Shown piece after piece: positions 8,832 to 21,041 of a DNA stretch of 64,000 nucleotides; position 1 is the first letter of the stretch, and each line of letters starts with the position of its first letter. The stretch comes from Gracilariopsis chorda (taxonomy: Eukaryota > Rhodophyta > Florideophyceae > Gracilariales > Gracilariaceae). Location: the NCBI GenBank assembly GCA_003194525.1, contig NBIV01000134.1:124001-188000 (forward strand). Reading direction: 5' to 3'. The translations under genes were made by a program, and so were the position numbers. The notes below the pieces were generated by a model that had not been told where the DNA came from, did not search any database, and saw only the letters and a list, made by a program, of their open reading frames with translations.

Positions 8832-11065
8832 ATGTTTTGAATGGCAGGGAGACATTGCGCCAAGCGAGGTTTTTGCATGCCCTGAAGGGGGTGCAAGGCA
8901 CTTCATTGTCGCAACACTTCCTTTCAATCAACAACCACGGCCTCATCCCTGAGGAAATGCTTAAGAGGGGATAGATTTTTGTTTGTATCCGGTGTAAATT
9001 GGCGGCTTGCTTTAAAAATGGTTCGGTCAACAACTGCTTCTTTCTTCAGTTTTTGGGAGTTTCGTTGTTCGTACTGGACAGAATACCACAAGAATAAGGA
9101 TATTGTCAACATTTGTGACACAATCACTATTTGCTGATGCAAACTGAAGGGGCGGAGATGACATAGTGCTACAGATCGTGCTTATACGACTCGTCTCAGA
9201 AGCGTTACTGCTCTTCCCCAACTCCATTTTTATGTGATTTTGCATTGTGCCATATTTTTCAGTCCGGTAGTTTGCATTCTTACGGACAGAGGCGAGGTAT
9301 GTTGGTTCTCGAGGTTGATTCTTCAAGAGTAGACGGGAGACGGAAAGTGTGTAACAACCGTGCCTTTGTACCCTGTGATCTGCACTTGAGCTTTGCCCGG
9401 ATAAGGGTGTCGGTCAAAAGACATGGTGATTTTCGGACGGAAGTGCTAGACGGGAAGCTGTCTGCAGGAGAATTGCTGTGCAATCCTTTCGGCAAATGGC
9501 CAGATTGGGTACGGAATAATATCACATCCTGCTGTTAGGAGTTGTTTCTTGGAAGCCCTGTAAGGATTACATGCGCCTGTTTTTGGTTAGTGCAAACTTA
9601 CTTAGGGTGCAGAAATCGCTTTCTATCTGAAGTGTCTGACGGGAAGCCAGGAGTCTGAGTCCTTGAGGCAGTTGAGATAAGTCTTTTGTCACGCGCCGTT
9701 TCAAGAAGTTTTGAAGAAGTTTTCTGGGATTGAGACTCTTGCTCTCCCTTTTGTTTTCATATTTATTTGGCGAGGGTGAACTCGTCAGCGATGAGGACCA
9801 TTCGCTTTCAACCTCGGGAATGCCGTCAAAGAAACCGCCAACAACCGAGAAGGATCCGATGCTATATGACTGTAGTCGTTTACTGGCGGGGCCAGTTCCC
9901 TACGCTCAAGCTTCGTTGCGATATCAGCGTCCCGGATGGAACGATCAGTACCCTTCGAGAGCAAAACGCCGGCAAGTCCCACCGGATTACCCGGTAGTAT
10001 GCTATCTGTGCTATGGTCATGGACATGTGTCGACGAACTGTCTTCTGACCGTCAGGAAGATGGCGAAGGTGATCTTTCTATACGAGGCTTTGATCGACGA
10101 AGAAAAGCGAAAGGTTTCGAGTGCCTCGTATTTCCGTGCTAAAGCCAAGTTCTCACTACCAGTCCCGGTAACGGATACGGGAGTCACAAGTGGCCGTGAC
10201 TCCAGAGGAACTAAAGATCCAGCCACTGCAATGGGACTTATTGCGTCCCCAAAGTAGTCCAGACCGGTTGGCATGGTGCCGGCTCAAAAACAGGATCATA
10301 GGAGTCTCTCCGCAAGGAGAAGTGCCCCCTGAAGTGAATTCAATGGTGTGCGAGACGCCAGCCAGCCTGGGACTACAGTTAAAGTCCTCAAAAAGAAAAT
10401 GCACACAACAGAGGTGGATTCAGAACACCTAGGTTTCTTTCGTCGCCCGTGGATACGAATATATGCATTCCGGACAAGTTCCTGGTCTTGGCAAAGCAGA
10501 AATACAAATTTCACGCCGAACTCGGCCTCTCGACGCAATACATGGTTCGAAAATCGCCCGTTCTCTATACGGGGGCTGGATTGAACTTTGAAGTGAAGTG
10601 CTTGCTACCACCATTAATACGATCCGGAATTAAACTGGCGACGCCAATAAACCTTACGGATGCTTATAACTGACCACTGCCTATCATCGGAACCGCAGAT
10701 CTCATGGTGTGATTGAGCGACTGCGTGGTATAATTGGAGGTCATAGTGTGCGAGAAACTGACCACGCCGCTCATCCTGGGTCCCAACGTTTGTGACAGCT
10801 TCGTCGAGGCAATTCGACCAGGTGATGGCATGGTGTAAATTGGCAACGAATACTCTATCCCGGTCGTTCAGGAGCCTTAAAACGAGCCCTATGGGAGCAA
10901 TTGCCCTTGACGACAGTGCAGGAATCCTCCGACCGGGACCCTATCTCGATGAAGCTTTGAGTCACTCAATCCACCTCCATTTAGGAGTTTCATACCTAGA
11001 TATCGGTAGTGTCCGCCCACAACAGGCTGGATCTGCTGCTGTCTCTATCATGAAGTACCAGCAAT

Positions 11066-13272
11066 GAGTCTTTTTAAAAGATATAAAAACCGTATATAGA
11101 TAACTTACACTGTATATGTTCAGATGTATTCTGAATACCCATGAAATATCCCTCTATAGGCTATGCGAACAAGATAGCAACAGTACTAAGGCAAAACAGC
11201 AAATGTGGCACCAGATTGGATGATTTCGATATCCTGGAAGCACTCAATGATGCACAAAACATGGGTCGGCAGTTAGGTGGCTATGCGGCCAAAAACAAAA
11301 TAATTTTAAATTACTCCTTTAGTATCCCCTGCCAGCAAACAAGCTCGTAGCATCGCAGCGTTGCGCCGGTTTGGCCGAGTGAGAGCGAGAACCCGTGCCC
11401 ACCGGGGGCGCTGAGCTAACCACAAAACATGCCAGCTCTTCTCCTGTTTGCCTTGAACACGCTGCTTTTGACGCTCAGCAACCTCATGCTCCTTTTGTAA
11501 GCTTCTTGCTTCCACTTGCAATGCCCACTCTTGCTTTTCTTCTCCGCCCGTGCTTTTGTGTTTCATGGTATTTCAAGACTATAAGTACCCTGGCTTCGGT
11601 TAACAACATGAAACTCGTTCTATATAGAGTTCTATTCAATAGCATCACTCCATCAGTTCTGAGCATATGAAAGGAGGTTGTGAAAGAATGAACCAGGTCA
11701 TGGTAGGTCTTGAAAGCTTCTACTTGCGATGATGCATGCTCTACATTTGTTGGGTCCGTCTTCTTTATTACCTCCGGGTTAACAATACCTGAATGCTTGT
11801 CCCAAAATCCACAAGCTTTAAAACAATTAATAGTATTCTGGAAAGTAAGTACTTGATTACAAGAGTTTTTCAGCAGCTCAAAGAATGCGTATATGTCATT
11901 ATTGACACCGTCCCTTACAAATATTGTGGGCTTGTTCAGGTTATCGTGGAACAAAGCCTTATTTGGAGAGAAGACAGTGAAGTCTAATGGCTGTGTGCGA
12001 TGACTAGTATGCCCAGGAATCTCAATAACTACAACATGTTTTTCTTGCAACCAATGAAGGACTTTCTACGAACAGTGTGCGCCGTATCCATCTATTGCCA
12101 ATAGTATTCTGCGATACCTTTTACGAAACAATGTCGTTTCTTCCACAACGTTTTGCGCCCAAGCAGAGCAGAAGTCTGTGTCGACACCTGCCTTCTCCCG
12201 ATATGGACAGTGTGCTGTTGACTGGAGAAATGTGAAAGGGGTCTCGATGGTACGGTCTTGTCGCTTTTTAAACTTGGACTTCTTTACAGAAAGTACAGCA
12301 AGGGAACTCCAAGCGTGACCGTCTGCTGACATGACTGGCATTACGGTTACATGCTGAGAGTTAGCCGATCATTTATATGCGGCCGAGTTGCTGCGACCTT
12401 CGCTCGAGACCTTTCGGCTCTTCTTGTCGAGAATATATTCTCGTCAATGTTAAGATACTTTTCCGGAGATTTGCTGTTATACTGCTTATACACCTGCCTT
12501 AAACTCCCAAAATGACTGGCGGGATTTTTCCGTGACATGGCGATTTGACGATATATTTCTAGGTTCGACCCTCTTTTCAGAGCAATATGAAGATCTATCT
12601 TAAGAAAAGATCGAATGAAGCCATTACCCGGTCTGTCTTTAATGAAAGGAATTTTTGATTTTAGTTGGTCTGGTTCGAGTGGATGTAGTGCTGGACAAGG
12701 TCATCGAAGAAATTGCGCGACAATGGTATTGATTTGTAAGAAAACGACGACGCAGAATGTTCGAGTAGGTTCTCCGCTTGTTTAGAGAAGAGTGGCAGTC
12801 TTACTTGGTGTTTATATGGCGTGTTATTATCATGAGCTTTGGTTCGTTGCTGCAGTGAAGAGTACGGCAGCTGGTACGCCATCGCACATTTGCGAATTGA
12901 TATTGTTGAATGGTGAAGGTCATGAGGAGCTTGTGCATAGTTTGCCAGTCTATATCGTTGCTTTGGGGCAAGAAATAGTTCGCGAGGCATTGAGGCTACT
13001 GATGAAACAAGTTGCCGAAACAGAAGTTCACTGATAGTCTCAAGTTTTGTCGACCAGTGTACCACTGGACGGGGAACACGAAAAGTTCTATGTCGATGGA
13101 AAGAAGTGCGTCAAGCTCGATAAAAGCATCGAACTCAAAATCAATTGAGCCGGTTTGGCGCTAGACCACTTTCGAGATGTGAGGGTCAGCTTATTTCAAA
13201 AAATGTGGCCAAGATTAGGAACTAATCCCGCCCAATTGCGTCCACTGACCCTTGTTTCGTACATTGGATAAT
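11066..13272 (-). mobile_element. Pogo-like DNA transposon inserted in gypsy copy 1
   Basis: Homology to gypsy pol stops near 11.06 kb and resumes near 13.27 kb at the adjacent point of the same protein region. The intervening 2.2 kb therefore entered after the gypsy copy. It encodes a minus-strand DDE_1 transposase (see next feature). Terminal inverted repeats and a TA duplication could not be defined by eye, so the ends are good to about 20 bp only. Confidence 0.6.
11484..13065 (-). pseudogene. Pogo/Tigger-like (DDE_1) transposase, broken
   Basis: Minus-strand frames in order: 13065-12661 carries a helix-turn-helix and CENP-B-like region (ISIRKCAMAYQLPYSSLQQR; SFSYKSIPLSRNFFDDLV). 12538-12347 has YLNIDENIF, close to the first catalytic aspartate (usual form MDETG). 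12341-12066 ends LLAIDGYGAHCS, the second aspartate. 12050-11484 has IPGHTSHRTQPLDFTVFSPN, the classic block after it. At least three changes of frame or stops separate these, so it is not functional. The protein would bind the transposon ends and act as a cut-and-paste transposase. Confidence 0.7.
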
Positions 13273-16200
13273 ATATGAGAGACGCCAAATTGCGTTAGTG
13301 ATTGGTGTTGTACTCGTAAGACCCGAGAAACCTTTCAAGGTCCCTACTGCTAACTTCATGCTCATCTCTCAGTGGCTTATGAAGAACCAGGTGATTGGGT
13401 TCATATTACCACACTCGATGGCAATCATCCCCACGAAGGTTTCAACCGCCAATTTTCTCTGGATAATTCAGCCTAAAGAGGCGGAGGACAAAGACCCCGG
13501 GTCAGTGGTCGGAGGGAGATACCCCGACACGCGTGCCGGAACGAGCTCCCGCTCCGAATGATGATCCGATCGGGGAATTGGAAGTCTTGGATTTATCACA
13601 CCTGAGCGCGTCGCACCGTGAAATGTTAGGGGACATGTTCCTCGAGTTCATTTCAATGTGAAATGGTTCACTGGGAAGAATCGGTATCACCAAGCACTGC
13701 TTTGATTTGCTCCCCATACCCAGACTCTAGCCAAACATCCCTATAGGGCGGGCCCAACGGCTAAGGGAGAGGAGAAGTCGCAAGTCAAAAACTCCTACCA
13801 GCTGGCTTTATCGAACCGCTCCAATCACCTTTGGTGTCGCCGGTTGTATTGTCTCCCAAATTCTATTGGTCATGACGGTTCTGTATCGACTAAACTTAAC
13901 GTGGTCTATCAGATTTTGACTACGAGGCACAGTACAAAATAGGGACCCTGAACACCCAGACACATTTCCTATCTTGTTTGCTGACTGGAACAAAGACAGC
14001 TCCGGTCAATGACCTCCAGATATCGTGCTTCTCAGCAGAAGACACCAACGTCGACACTGACGCCTTCTGTGACGACTTATACGATGATGTACTCACCGAC
14101 AAGGGCACAGATAAACCATCCGATTCATTGGTGCTGGTTACACCGAAAAAAGGGTCTCTGAGCAGTATTCGAACCCCTTTGAACGGAGGTGACGGCCCGT
14201 ATCAATGGAGGTCCCCAAATTTTATTCACGGTCAGTGCCCAAGGGTATGTTGTCTGAAGAGTGGGATGTCGTTCAAAAACTGTGGTAACCCACTCCTCAC
14301 AGACGCTAGTTTTGCCCCTTGCGCACTACGCAAAGCTCGCCGCTCATCTTGGTGGAAACACGGTGTACCATACCTTAGGAAAGGGCTTTTACTGGCCCAC
14401 GATTGCCTTTTCCGCATATCCAGCAGTGTTTCGTTGCTCAAATTATGCGAAAAACCGCGTGGAGCTGCGGATTTATATGAAAAAATCGATGGTTTTTTCT
14501 AGCTCGGGCTCCGTTTGAGTTTGTCGCTATTGATATACTGGTTGAATTCATTTGGACGCCATGGAGTAACTGCTAATCATTGCTTTTCACTGATAGGTTT
14601 ACTAAACTATTTTGGAAGGTCCCTCTGAAGAGGATAACTGACATTACATTGGCCCAGGCCTTTTTCATCCATTGGGTTTTTATCTATGGCCTATTGATAG
14701 GCCTTCTGTCAGACAATGGATCGAAATTTGCCACGAAGGTCCCCTTGGATGTTTACTGGATGTTTGACGTCAGAAACTGGTTCAACACGACGTAGCACCT
14801 GCAAAGCAACGGCCAAATGGAACGGTTCAACCGTACAATTCTCAATGCTCTCCGAGCTATGCTCGTGGATCACCCTACACACTAAGACCTATCAACTGAC
14901 ACCTTATCCTACGCGTACAGTACCCACGTACACAGGATTACTAGCCTGATGACATTCGTGCTTGTTTTATCAAGAGCACCACCATCAGTGGCCATTGAAC
15001 CACAGCGCACCCTGGATATGCAGCCCTCCCTATAATAGCACCAGTATAGATGGACATTTTGATTAAAAACGATGGTGCTCGCTGTGTCGAAAGCCATGTA
15101 CAATGCCCAGGCACGTTATAAGCGTGAATCTGACCCCCGAGTTCCCTGCTATATCTTGCAGATCCGCAAGCACTATTATGTGTTACTAAAGAAGGAATGT
15201 TGTAATACCGAAAAAAAGAAGAGATATAAGGTGTCCTCCATTGCTGATGGACCATACCACGTTGCCTCTACCGACAAGTAGAGCCTCACTGTGGGCATTG
15301 ATATCAAGGGTGTGCATGGACGCATTTTGCGTGACCGCGTCATGGCAGTGCTGAAGCCATTGTCGGACTCGTTTGCACCGCCCGTACCAGATTTTACACC
15401 CACTGTAAGTTCACTTCCACTTGCAACGGAATCCAAGTCGAGGCACTTCGTGTTGTCCAACCCCCACCTAGGTCTCACAGATTTCCCGTAGCCACCGCAG
15501 TGGTCCTCGTCTGACCGAGCCCCACCACTCCCTGCCATCAAAGGCATTCCATCTCTGGATATCCTCCATATCGGCCCTTCACCTAAGGACGGGGAGGTGG
15601 CGCCATCGAACTCGGATTTCTAGCGGCAACCGTCACACGTTGCACTGGATCCAGGCCCTGGAAACTCCGCTGCTAGGAGATAATCGGTCTCAGCCGACCC
15701 ATAGACTAGAATGACGCACGCCCAGAAAGGAAACTTTCCCGGAGAGCACAATAACCGGACCATGGAGGAAGAACACAAGGTACACAAAGTGATTCCACTG
15801 GAAAAAAAGAACTTTCGTACATCATGGCCGGAAGCTTGTTTGGAGCCGATTCCATTGCTCCGAAGTAACATAGAGTCACTGCCACCAAGGCGATCGCGGA
15901 ACGCACCCCTCATTTGGAATGCCACCGCGCACGTGACATGTCACTGTGAACCCGTAAACGCTCACTGGTTCGCAAGCCGCCGCCCGTTGCCAATGGCACA
16001 TTGTTGCACCACAACATGGCGGATAATGATAGGCCCAAACAAGGAACAGAACCGCCATCATGGCATTATAAATCACACAACTCGCTAAGAACCCCGTCGA
16101 ACGGCCCACCGTTAGAACGGAGAAAGATCAAACTTCGAGAGGTTCTCCTGCCTTCGACGGACCTTGTTGAAGAACACTGAGGTAACCCGGAAACTGAAAA

Positions 16201-16922
16201 GTTGACCTTGAAAAGGATACCATGGAAACCCCAAGGACTCGTTTCTGGCGTGCACAATGGCTTGCCGTCACCAAAGGCATCAGAAGCCATGGTCACCCGA
16301 ACCCAGGGTTTTCAACCCTGCTTAACGTGGACCCGCAAATCAAAAGCTGTATGAAACAACGCTCGGGCACCCAGGGAGGCCCAGGGAAGCCCTGAAGAAC
16401 CGCGAGAATCACAGAAAATGTACGCAGAGTAATTCGTTACGGGCAGCATCGTTGGTCACGACTTGAACCGAAAGGGCGAACTGTAGTACAAAGTCCGTTG
16501 GTACGGGAATCCCCCTGAGGAGGATACCCTCGAACTAATCGAGCACCTTCCACGCTGGGAGGTCCTACAATACCACCGTAGGACACGGATTTCAATACCA
16601 AGCACACTGGAACGTGCTCAAAGCGGGTAAACCCCTACAATGGGGGAAAATGATCGAAAAGGGGAGACGAAGCTGAAGAAAGAACATGGAATGAAACGGA
16701 AGTGATTAAGAACAGGATCTCAGAAGAGAAGAAGACCGGCGCTATGGAAAACGTATGGTTTACTGGGAAGCTAGCGACCACGATGTGGCTACCAAAGCGT
16801 GGCCAGCATGTGTTACAGAGGGAAAACCAATCAACCCTGGATACAATTGGAGGCAATCGCCTGGAGCTAGGTGAAGTTCGTCAAGGTGTCCAGGTCCGTT
16901 ACAATGGGGGTTCGATGACGGA

Positions 16923-18539
16923 TCAAGGCAGCCCGCACATCCTTACTGGCAGCGGCACTGACGGTCGCAGTCCCCCAGAGGGCTTCGGAATCGCCAATTG
17001 CGCAGTGAGCTCGGCAAGACGAGCAATCACCACGATTTGGGACGCTCCGACATCCCCAGTTATATCGATCTCATCTTCAAACGCGCCGTTGTCCTTCCTT
17101 GGATCATCGGCTTCCACTATATCGTGTTCGTCTTTCGTGAGGACCTTACCGGTGGGATGGCCGTCGAGCATCGATTGCAGAAGTCGACAAAGATCAGCCG
17201 CCTCTGCCACGGAGATACAGTTACATTTGCATTGGTCAAAGAAAACATAATCGCCAGTAGCGGCTCCACGTCCGGGAGACAGGTCACGGACCTGCTTAAG
17301 GCCCCGGGACCAATGCTCTGTAGGGACCGCACTCCAGTCGATTGCGTCGATGATATCGATGATGCCCACTACTTCAATTGCGTTGCGTTTGGAGCCAACA
17401 ACATCGGTGAGGTTCAAACTTCAGATGGATTGACGGAGGAGATCCGGTATGTATCAGATGCGACACTAGTCATAGGCCTCCCTGAGGAGAAAGGTCACCA
17501 CGTGGACTGTGCAATCGGTGACAAGGAGACTCCCCAGTCCGTTCGAAGGATTATGGAGGAACCTGGGAGCCAGGTAGGTGACGCAAGGAGGAAGGTTGAC
17601 GTACCAGCCCCGGCACACCTGAACCGTGAACCAGAATTCCGGCAACGGAACATACCAATGCCACCTATACCACGGCAAAATCCATTCCGCTTCGGTGTTC
17701 TGGTACGGTACCAGGCGCCCGGATTGAGACCGCTGCTTCTGCTCGAATTGGATCATATGGGAGAGCACATACTGCGAATTGCGCCGCAGGTAGCGAAACT
17801 CTGCCCAAAGAATCAGCCTGGTCCAGAAAATGAATTGCTGGTGAGGATGGAAGGTCCCCGTATAGACCTGAAGATCTCTTACCACTTTCCAAAACCGTTC
17901 CCCGTACGGCACGTCACCGCGAGTGCATAAAAAGGGCACATCGAAGCTGTAGAACAAAGGAACTGATATCTCATTCGTAGCTCGAAATAGTCGCTGCTGC
18001 GTAATGCGGGCCATGTGACAACGGGCTTTTAGCGGGTGGTCAGAGTAGCCTCGCAAGAGAATAGCAATGGGCACCACGAAGCGGTGGGAACAGTCCGAGG
18101 GCATGACGACAGATACTGGCAACTCACTTGGCAGCCATTCGTCGTCAGTGTACGACTCCACGAGGCGATCCTTGAGTACCGCTTCCAGATCGAACCAAGA
18201 AACCCTGGATAAAAGTTCCCCCTGAGCGATAAGGTGCCTGGCGACGAGGGCTTCGTATACTAGCCAACCGTCGTAGCAAAGGTGTACCAGAGGCGCGGGA
18301 GCCGTTCCCCACTTAAGATCGTCAGCGGCAGCTGGAGCTTCCAGTGGCATTGTGTCTGGAGAATCTGTAATACCCGGGTGCTCTGAGGTCGATGCAGGAA
18401 GGGGCATCGCTCGGAACCGGGGCTGCACAGGAACAAACATTCGTGCTATGTCCATGGACGATTGATGAGGAGGTTCGCTTGTTGATTTGTTAGTGGAGGA
18501 ATAACTTCTGGGTGCTCTCGAGCTGTTTGGTTGGTTCAT
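16923..18539 (-). CDS. Opposite-strand gene of gypsy copy 1 (accessory ORF family)
   Basis: Minus-strand coding region starting at the ATG at 18539, about 520 residues in all, still mostly open with about one break. The conserved core reads EFRYLRR, then LVPYQN, then a Trp-rich block (VPLPEFW, CRGWYVNLPP) and FLLREAYD. The same motifs in the same order occur in copies 2 and 3. The C-terminal part keeps DLSPGRG, YVFFDQ and an acidic tail. There is no signal peptide, membrane helix, zinc finger or known catalytic motif, so it does not look like an envelope gene. It converges on gag-pol of the same element and sits between the chromodomain end of pol and the 3' LTR. Function unknown. Confidence 0.7.
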
Positions 18540-18610
18540 GAAGTTGTTTTCTCAGTCGCTGAGTGCGAGAGAGCTTAGATCGATAGTAACGAGTTCTGAC
18601 GCGTCGGAGC

Positions 18611-18799
18611 GTGATGGATCTCGATAATTGGTCATCATGGACGCTGGCTTGCGTATTTACGCTCCTCTACGTACTTTTTTTGTGGCTCAAAGCTCTTTGG
18701 GTTTGGACCACAAGATGGAAACGATATAGTACAATGGATCCTGGTACGCGAGGGAAGGATTCAACGCATATTGAGGTAGTATCGAACGATCAAATGTGA
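18611..18799 (+). CDS. Possible small membrane protein (62 aa)
   Basis: The short frame begins MMDLDNWSSW and contains one strongly hydrophobic segment (LACVFTLLYVLFLWLKALWV). It lies between the start of the opposite-strand gene and the candidate 3' LTR of gypsy copy 1. Copies 2 and 3 have no room for an equivalent, so it may be chance. Confidence 0.15.
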   Translation: MMDLDNWSSWTLACVFTLLYVLFLWLKALWVWTTRWKRYSTMDPGTRGKDSTHIEVVSNDQM

Positions 18800-19600
18800 C
18801 TCAGGTGCATGACTCAGAGGCCCTGGATGCAACGTGAGGGAAAGCCCGGATACAGTGAGCTACCAGATGGGAAATCATAGATGTATGATTGTAGGCTGCG
18901 TTGGGAGTGTGTATGTACGTGTAGTGGAATACCTGTCACGTGAGCGACCGCTTACATGGATGAGGAAGGTCGCACACGTGTAGGGCTTTGCAGAGCGTTG
19001 TTGCAGGAACAGCTGTTTAATTTTTAGTTAATTCGCTAGAGTACTGGCTAGCAGTGGTCCCACTTAAGCGACAGCCTCACTGACGCCAGTGGGAATTGAA
19101 GGAGACCAGCTTCGGCTCTACCTACGTTCGACCACAAACGGCAGCGACCAAATTCTCGGGAGCAGCGTTATTGCGTTCGGCTTACTTACCCGTCCTAACT
19201 CACTGAAGAGCGAGCCGCGCTAAAGGTGTTAATTGTTGTTCTTTGTTTCTTTTTTCTATTGTACGGTTTCTTCTCTGCCCTTTGTTATAGGTTTTTATCG
19301 TCCCAGAGCCGAAGGTTCAGTTTGTTTCCCCCTTTTTCTTCAGCTTTACGTCAGGGTCAGTACCGTTTGTGTACGGCCTCTGGGGCCCGTTTTTCTACTT
19401 CTTGGACCTACTATTCGTGGACAACGATACCTTCTATTGACCTCTCACTCCATTGGCGGGTCGTGACGAGATCGCTTGCAGTCACGTGCGCCTAGGTCCA
19501 ATATTATCGGAGCGCTCTATCGCTGAGTCCACCTTTTACAGGGTAAAGGCTTCGGACATCTTTCGTGATCATCCCCGCTTGCGCGGTTTTGCACTTCACA
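18795..19600 (+). repeat. Candidate 3' LTR of gypsy copy 1
   Basis: Begins TGTGACTCAGGTGCA and ends TTTTGCACTTCACA. The end closely resembles the ends of the other gypsy LTRs here (ATTGCACTACA), including a CCCGCTTGCGCGG block just inside as in copy 3 (CCCGCTCGCGGG). A TTTAGTTAATT motif near 19023 is also shared. The left boundary is less sure than the right, and no second LTR is present for comparison. Confidence 0.5.
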
Positions 19601-20640
19601 ATGTTTAGTAGAGGCTCGTGAACTCTACAAAAGTTCATACTAATACTCCACAATCTCAGAAATGTGGATTTTGTTCCGGATCAATCCCACTAATATAATA
19701 TAGCGTACTGTTTCAGCCAGAACCATATGTTTCGTAGGTTTGAACAAAATTTCGCTGAGTAGTGGCACATTCAACACAAACTAAGAATCATAATGTTCCA
19801 ATTAGAGTTATTGGCTAGAAATGCATTGAATCAAACACGTTTATGTCATAGTTACCCGAACGTGTACAGCAAAATGCATCTCATCACAGTATTATAATCT
19901 ATCAAGACGGAATTGTTGTACGCCGTCGGAAACCACTCCTTCCTCTTAACGCAGAGCAAATCATAGGACTTAAGTAAGTAGTGCTTTGTTTAATATTGAT
20001 TTGCCTATTTTGATGTACAGAACTACTCATGCTCCTTAAGTTATGCGAAGTACCCGCATTATGCTCATGTTTGGGTTCTTTTATCTGTTTTATGTCTTGA
20101 TGTGCATAATAAGGGTAGCTCATGAGATATTGTCAGTGCCCGTCATAGATTCTGATCTTTGTAACAATTTTGGTCATCATCTGCAGTTGTTTTGCATCTG
20201 AGTGCTCCAATATATTTTACTCGCTGTGGTATGTTACTGAATTAGTGGTTATTGAGAGCAATAGCTTTGATTATTCATTCCGCGTTTTCAACTGTACTTT
20301 GCTTTTACAACTCGACCGAGTGGGTTCTTTCTTGTTGGCTGGTGGATGGTTGTTGCACATTGAAATATAAAATGGGTTTAGTAGATCATTATCATGATGC
20401 GTTTATGTTAACTTGATGAGCTTTGCTTTGTTTCATCGATTGAAGTATGAAGCTTATTGGTACAGGTGTAGTCGACACAGAAGGGTGTTTTCAAATGACT
20501 GCGAGAACGTCTGGGCCGCAGCCAGAAACAAAATCTTGCTTTGAGATTTTGCAACGTGCCTTCCATTTACTGGGGGTAATCAAATTTCGCGTTCAAGTTT
20601 ACCACATAATTAAGTAATAGAGTTTGGGTGTATATGGGCG
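19601..20640. other. AT-rich stretch without a gene
   Basis: No convincing open frame. A weak inverted pair lies near 20053 and 20105 (CCCGCATTATG / CATAATAAGGG). Confidence 0.5.
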
Positions 20641-20644
20641 CTGT

Positions 20645-20753
20645 CATAGGGGTTACTGCCATGGTTCGCACTGGACTTGTGGCGAAGTGGTTTTGCTTAT
20701 CACAATTTATGGGCCCACGCCCTGGGTTGTGGGTTCGAGTTTCGCTGGGTACC
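20645..20753 (+). repeat. tRNA-like segment, probably a SINE head
   Basis: An A-box-like TGGCGAAGTGGTT (from 20680) and a B-box-like GGTTCGAGTTT (20732-20742) have tRNA spacing. Bases 20673-20679 and 20746-20752 can pair as a 7-bp acceptor stem with one mismatch, allowing G-U pairs. A 5-bp T-stem with wobbles also forms. The anticodon stem does not form, so this is not a working tRNA. A related sequence occurs at 23.94-24.08 kb, which supports a dispersed tRNA-derived repeat. The A box resembles Ser/Leu tRNAs. Confidence 0.4.
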
Positions 20754-21041
20754 TTTCAAAAAAGGCTAACTATAGGAAAAGGTCAAAGTTGGAAACTGTC
20801 CTTCCAGACATCATATCTCGGCCATACTGCCTCCGATTTCAAATCTAATCAGCTCATCACATTTGTCTCAATGATTCAAAGAGTATAATATGAAAAAGGT
20901 GGAATAGTCGAACTGTAGACGTGCAATAAGAATGAAAATGTGCTGGAAGATATCGTCTTTATTGCACATCACCTTCTTTCCATTTCTCGTAGGTCACTGT
21001 TCTATACTCTTAAGACTTTCTTCACTCCACAAATCCCTGCA

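Larger units (their letters stand above)
6345..9779. other. About 3.4 kb without a supportable gene
   Basis: Short open frames occur on both strands but none has convincing composition or a domain. A TATTCTA/TATGTATTC-rich stretch lies near 6357-6395. The region also holds a perfect palindrome (6677-6725), a cluster of short inverted repeats (8600-8760) and a TGG trinucleotide run (8808-8831). One minus-strand piece near 7.8 kb (GIVPSFLVFG) faintly recalls a retroelement integrase tail. Confidence 0.5.
9780..19600 (+). mobile_element. Ty3/gypsy element, copy 1: ancient, 5'-truncated, heavily broken
   Basis: Recognisable parts in order are: end of gag with a CCHC-type knuckle (near 9.99-10.05 kb); protease region (near 10.4-10.7 kb); pieces of the protease-RT linker on both sides of an inserted pogo-like transposon; integrase zinc-binding and core region (about 14.3-14.9 kb); pol C-terminal domain and a chromodomain remnant (about 16.4-16.6 kb); an opposite-strand gene (16.9-18.5 kb); and a candidate 3' LTR. 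Most of the reverse transcriptase region is absent. Gag-pol carries many breaks (tens), so this is by far the oldest of the three gypsy copies. Each part matches copies 2 and 3 in order and kind. No 5' LTR or N-terminal gag was found; homology starts near 9780. Confidence 0.75.

Noticed and set aside
16998-17930. Plus-strand open frame of 310 codons over the copy-1 accessory gene
   Set aside because: It mirrors the minus-strand gene. The minus-strand translation carries the motifs conserved in copies 2 and 3.
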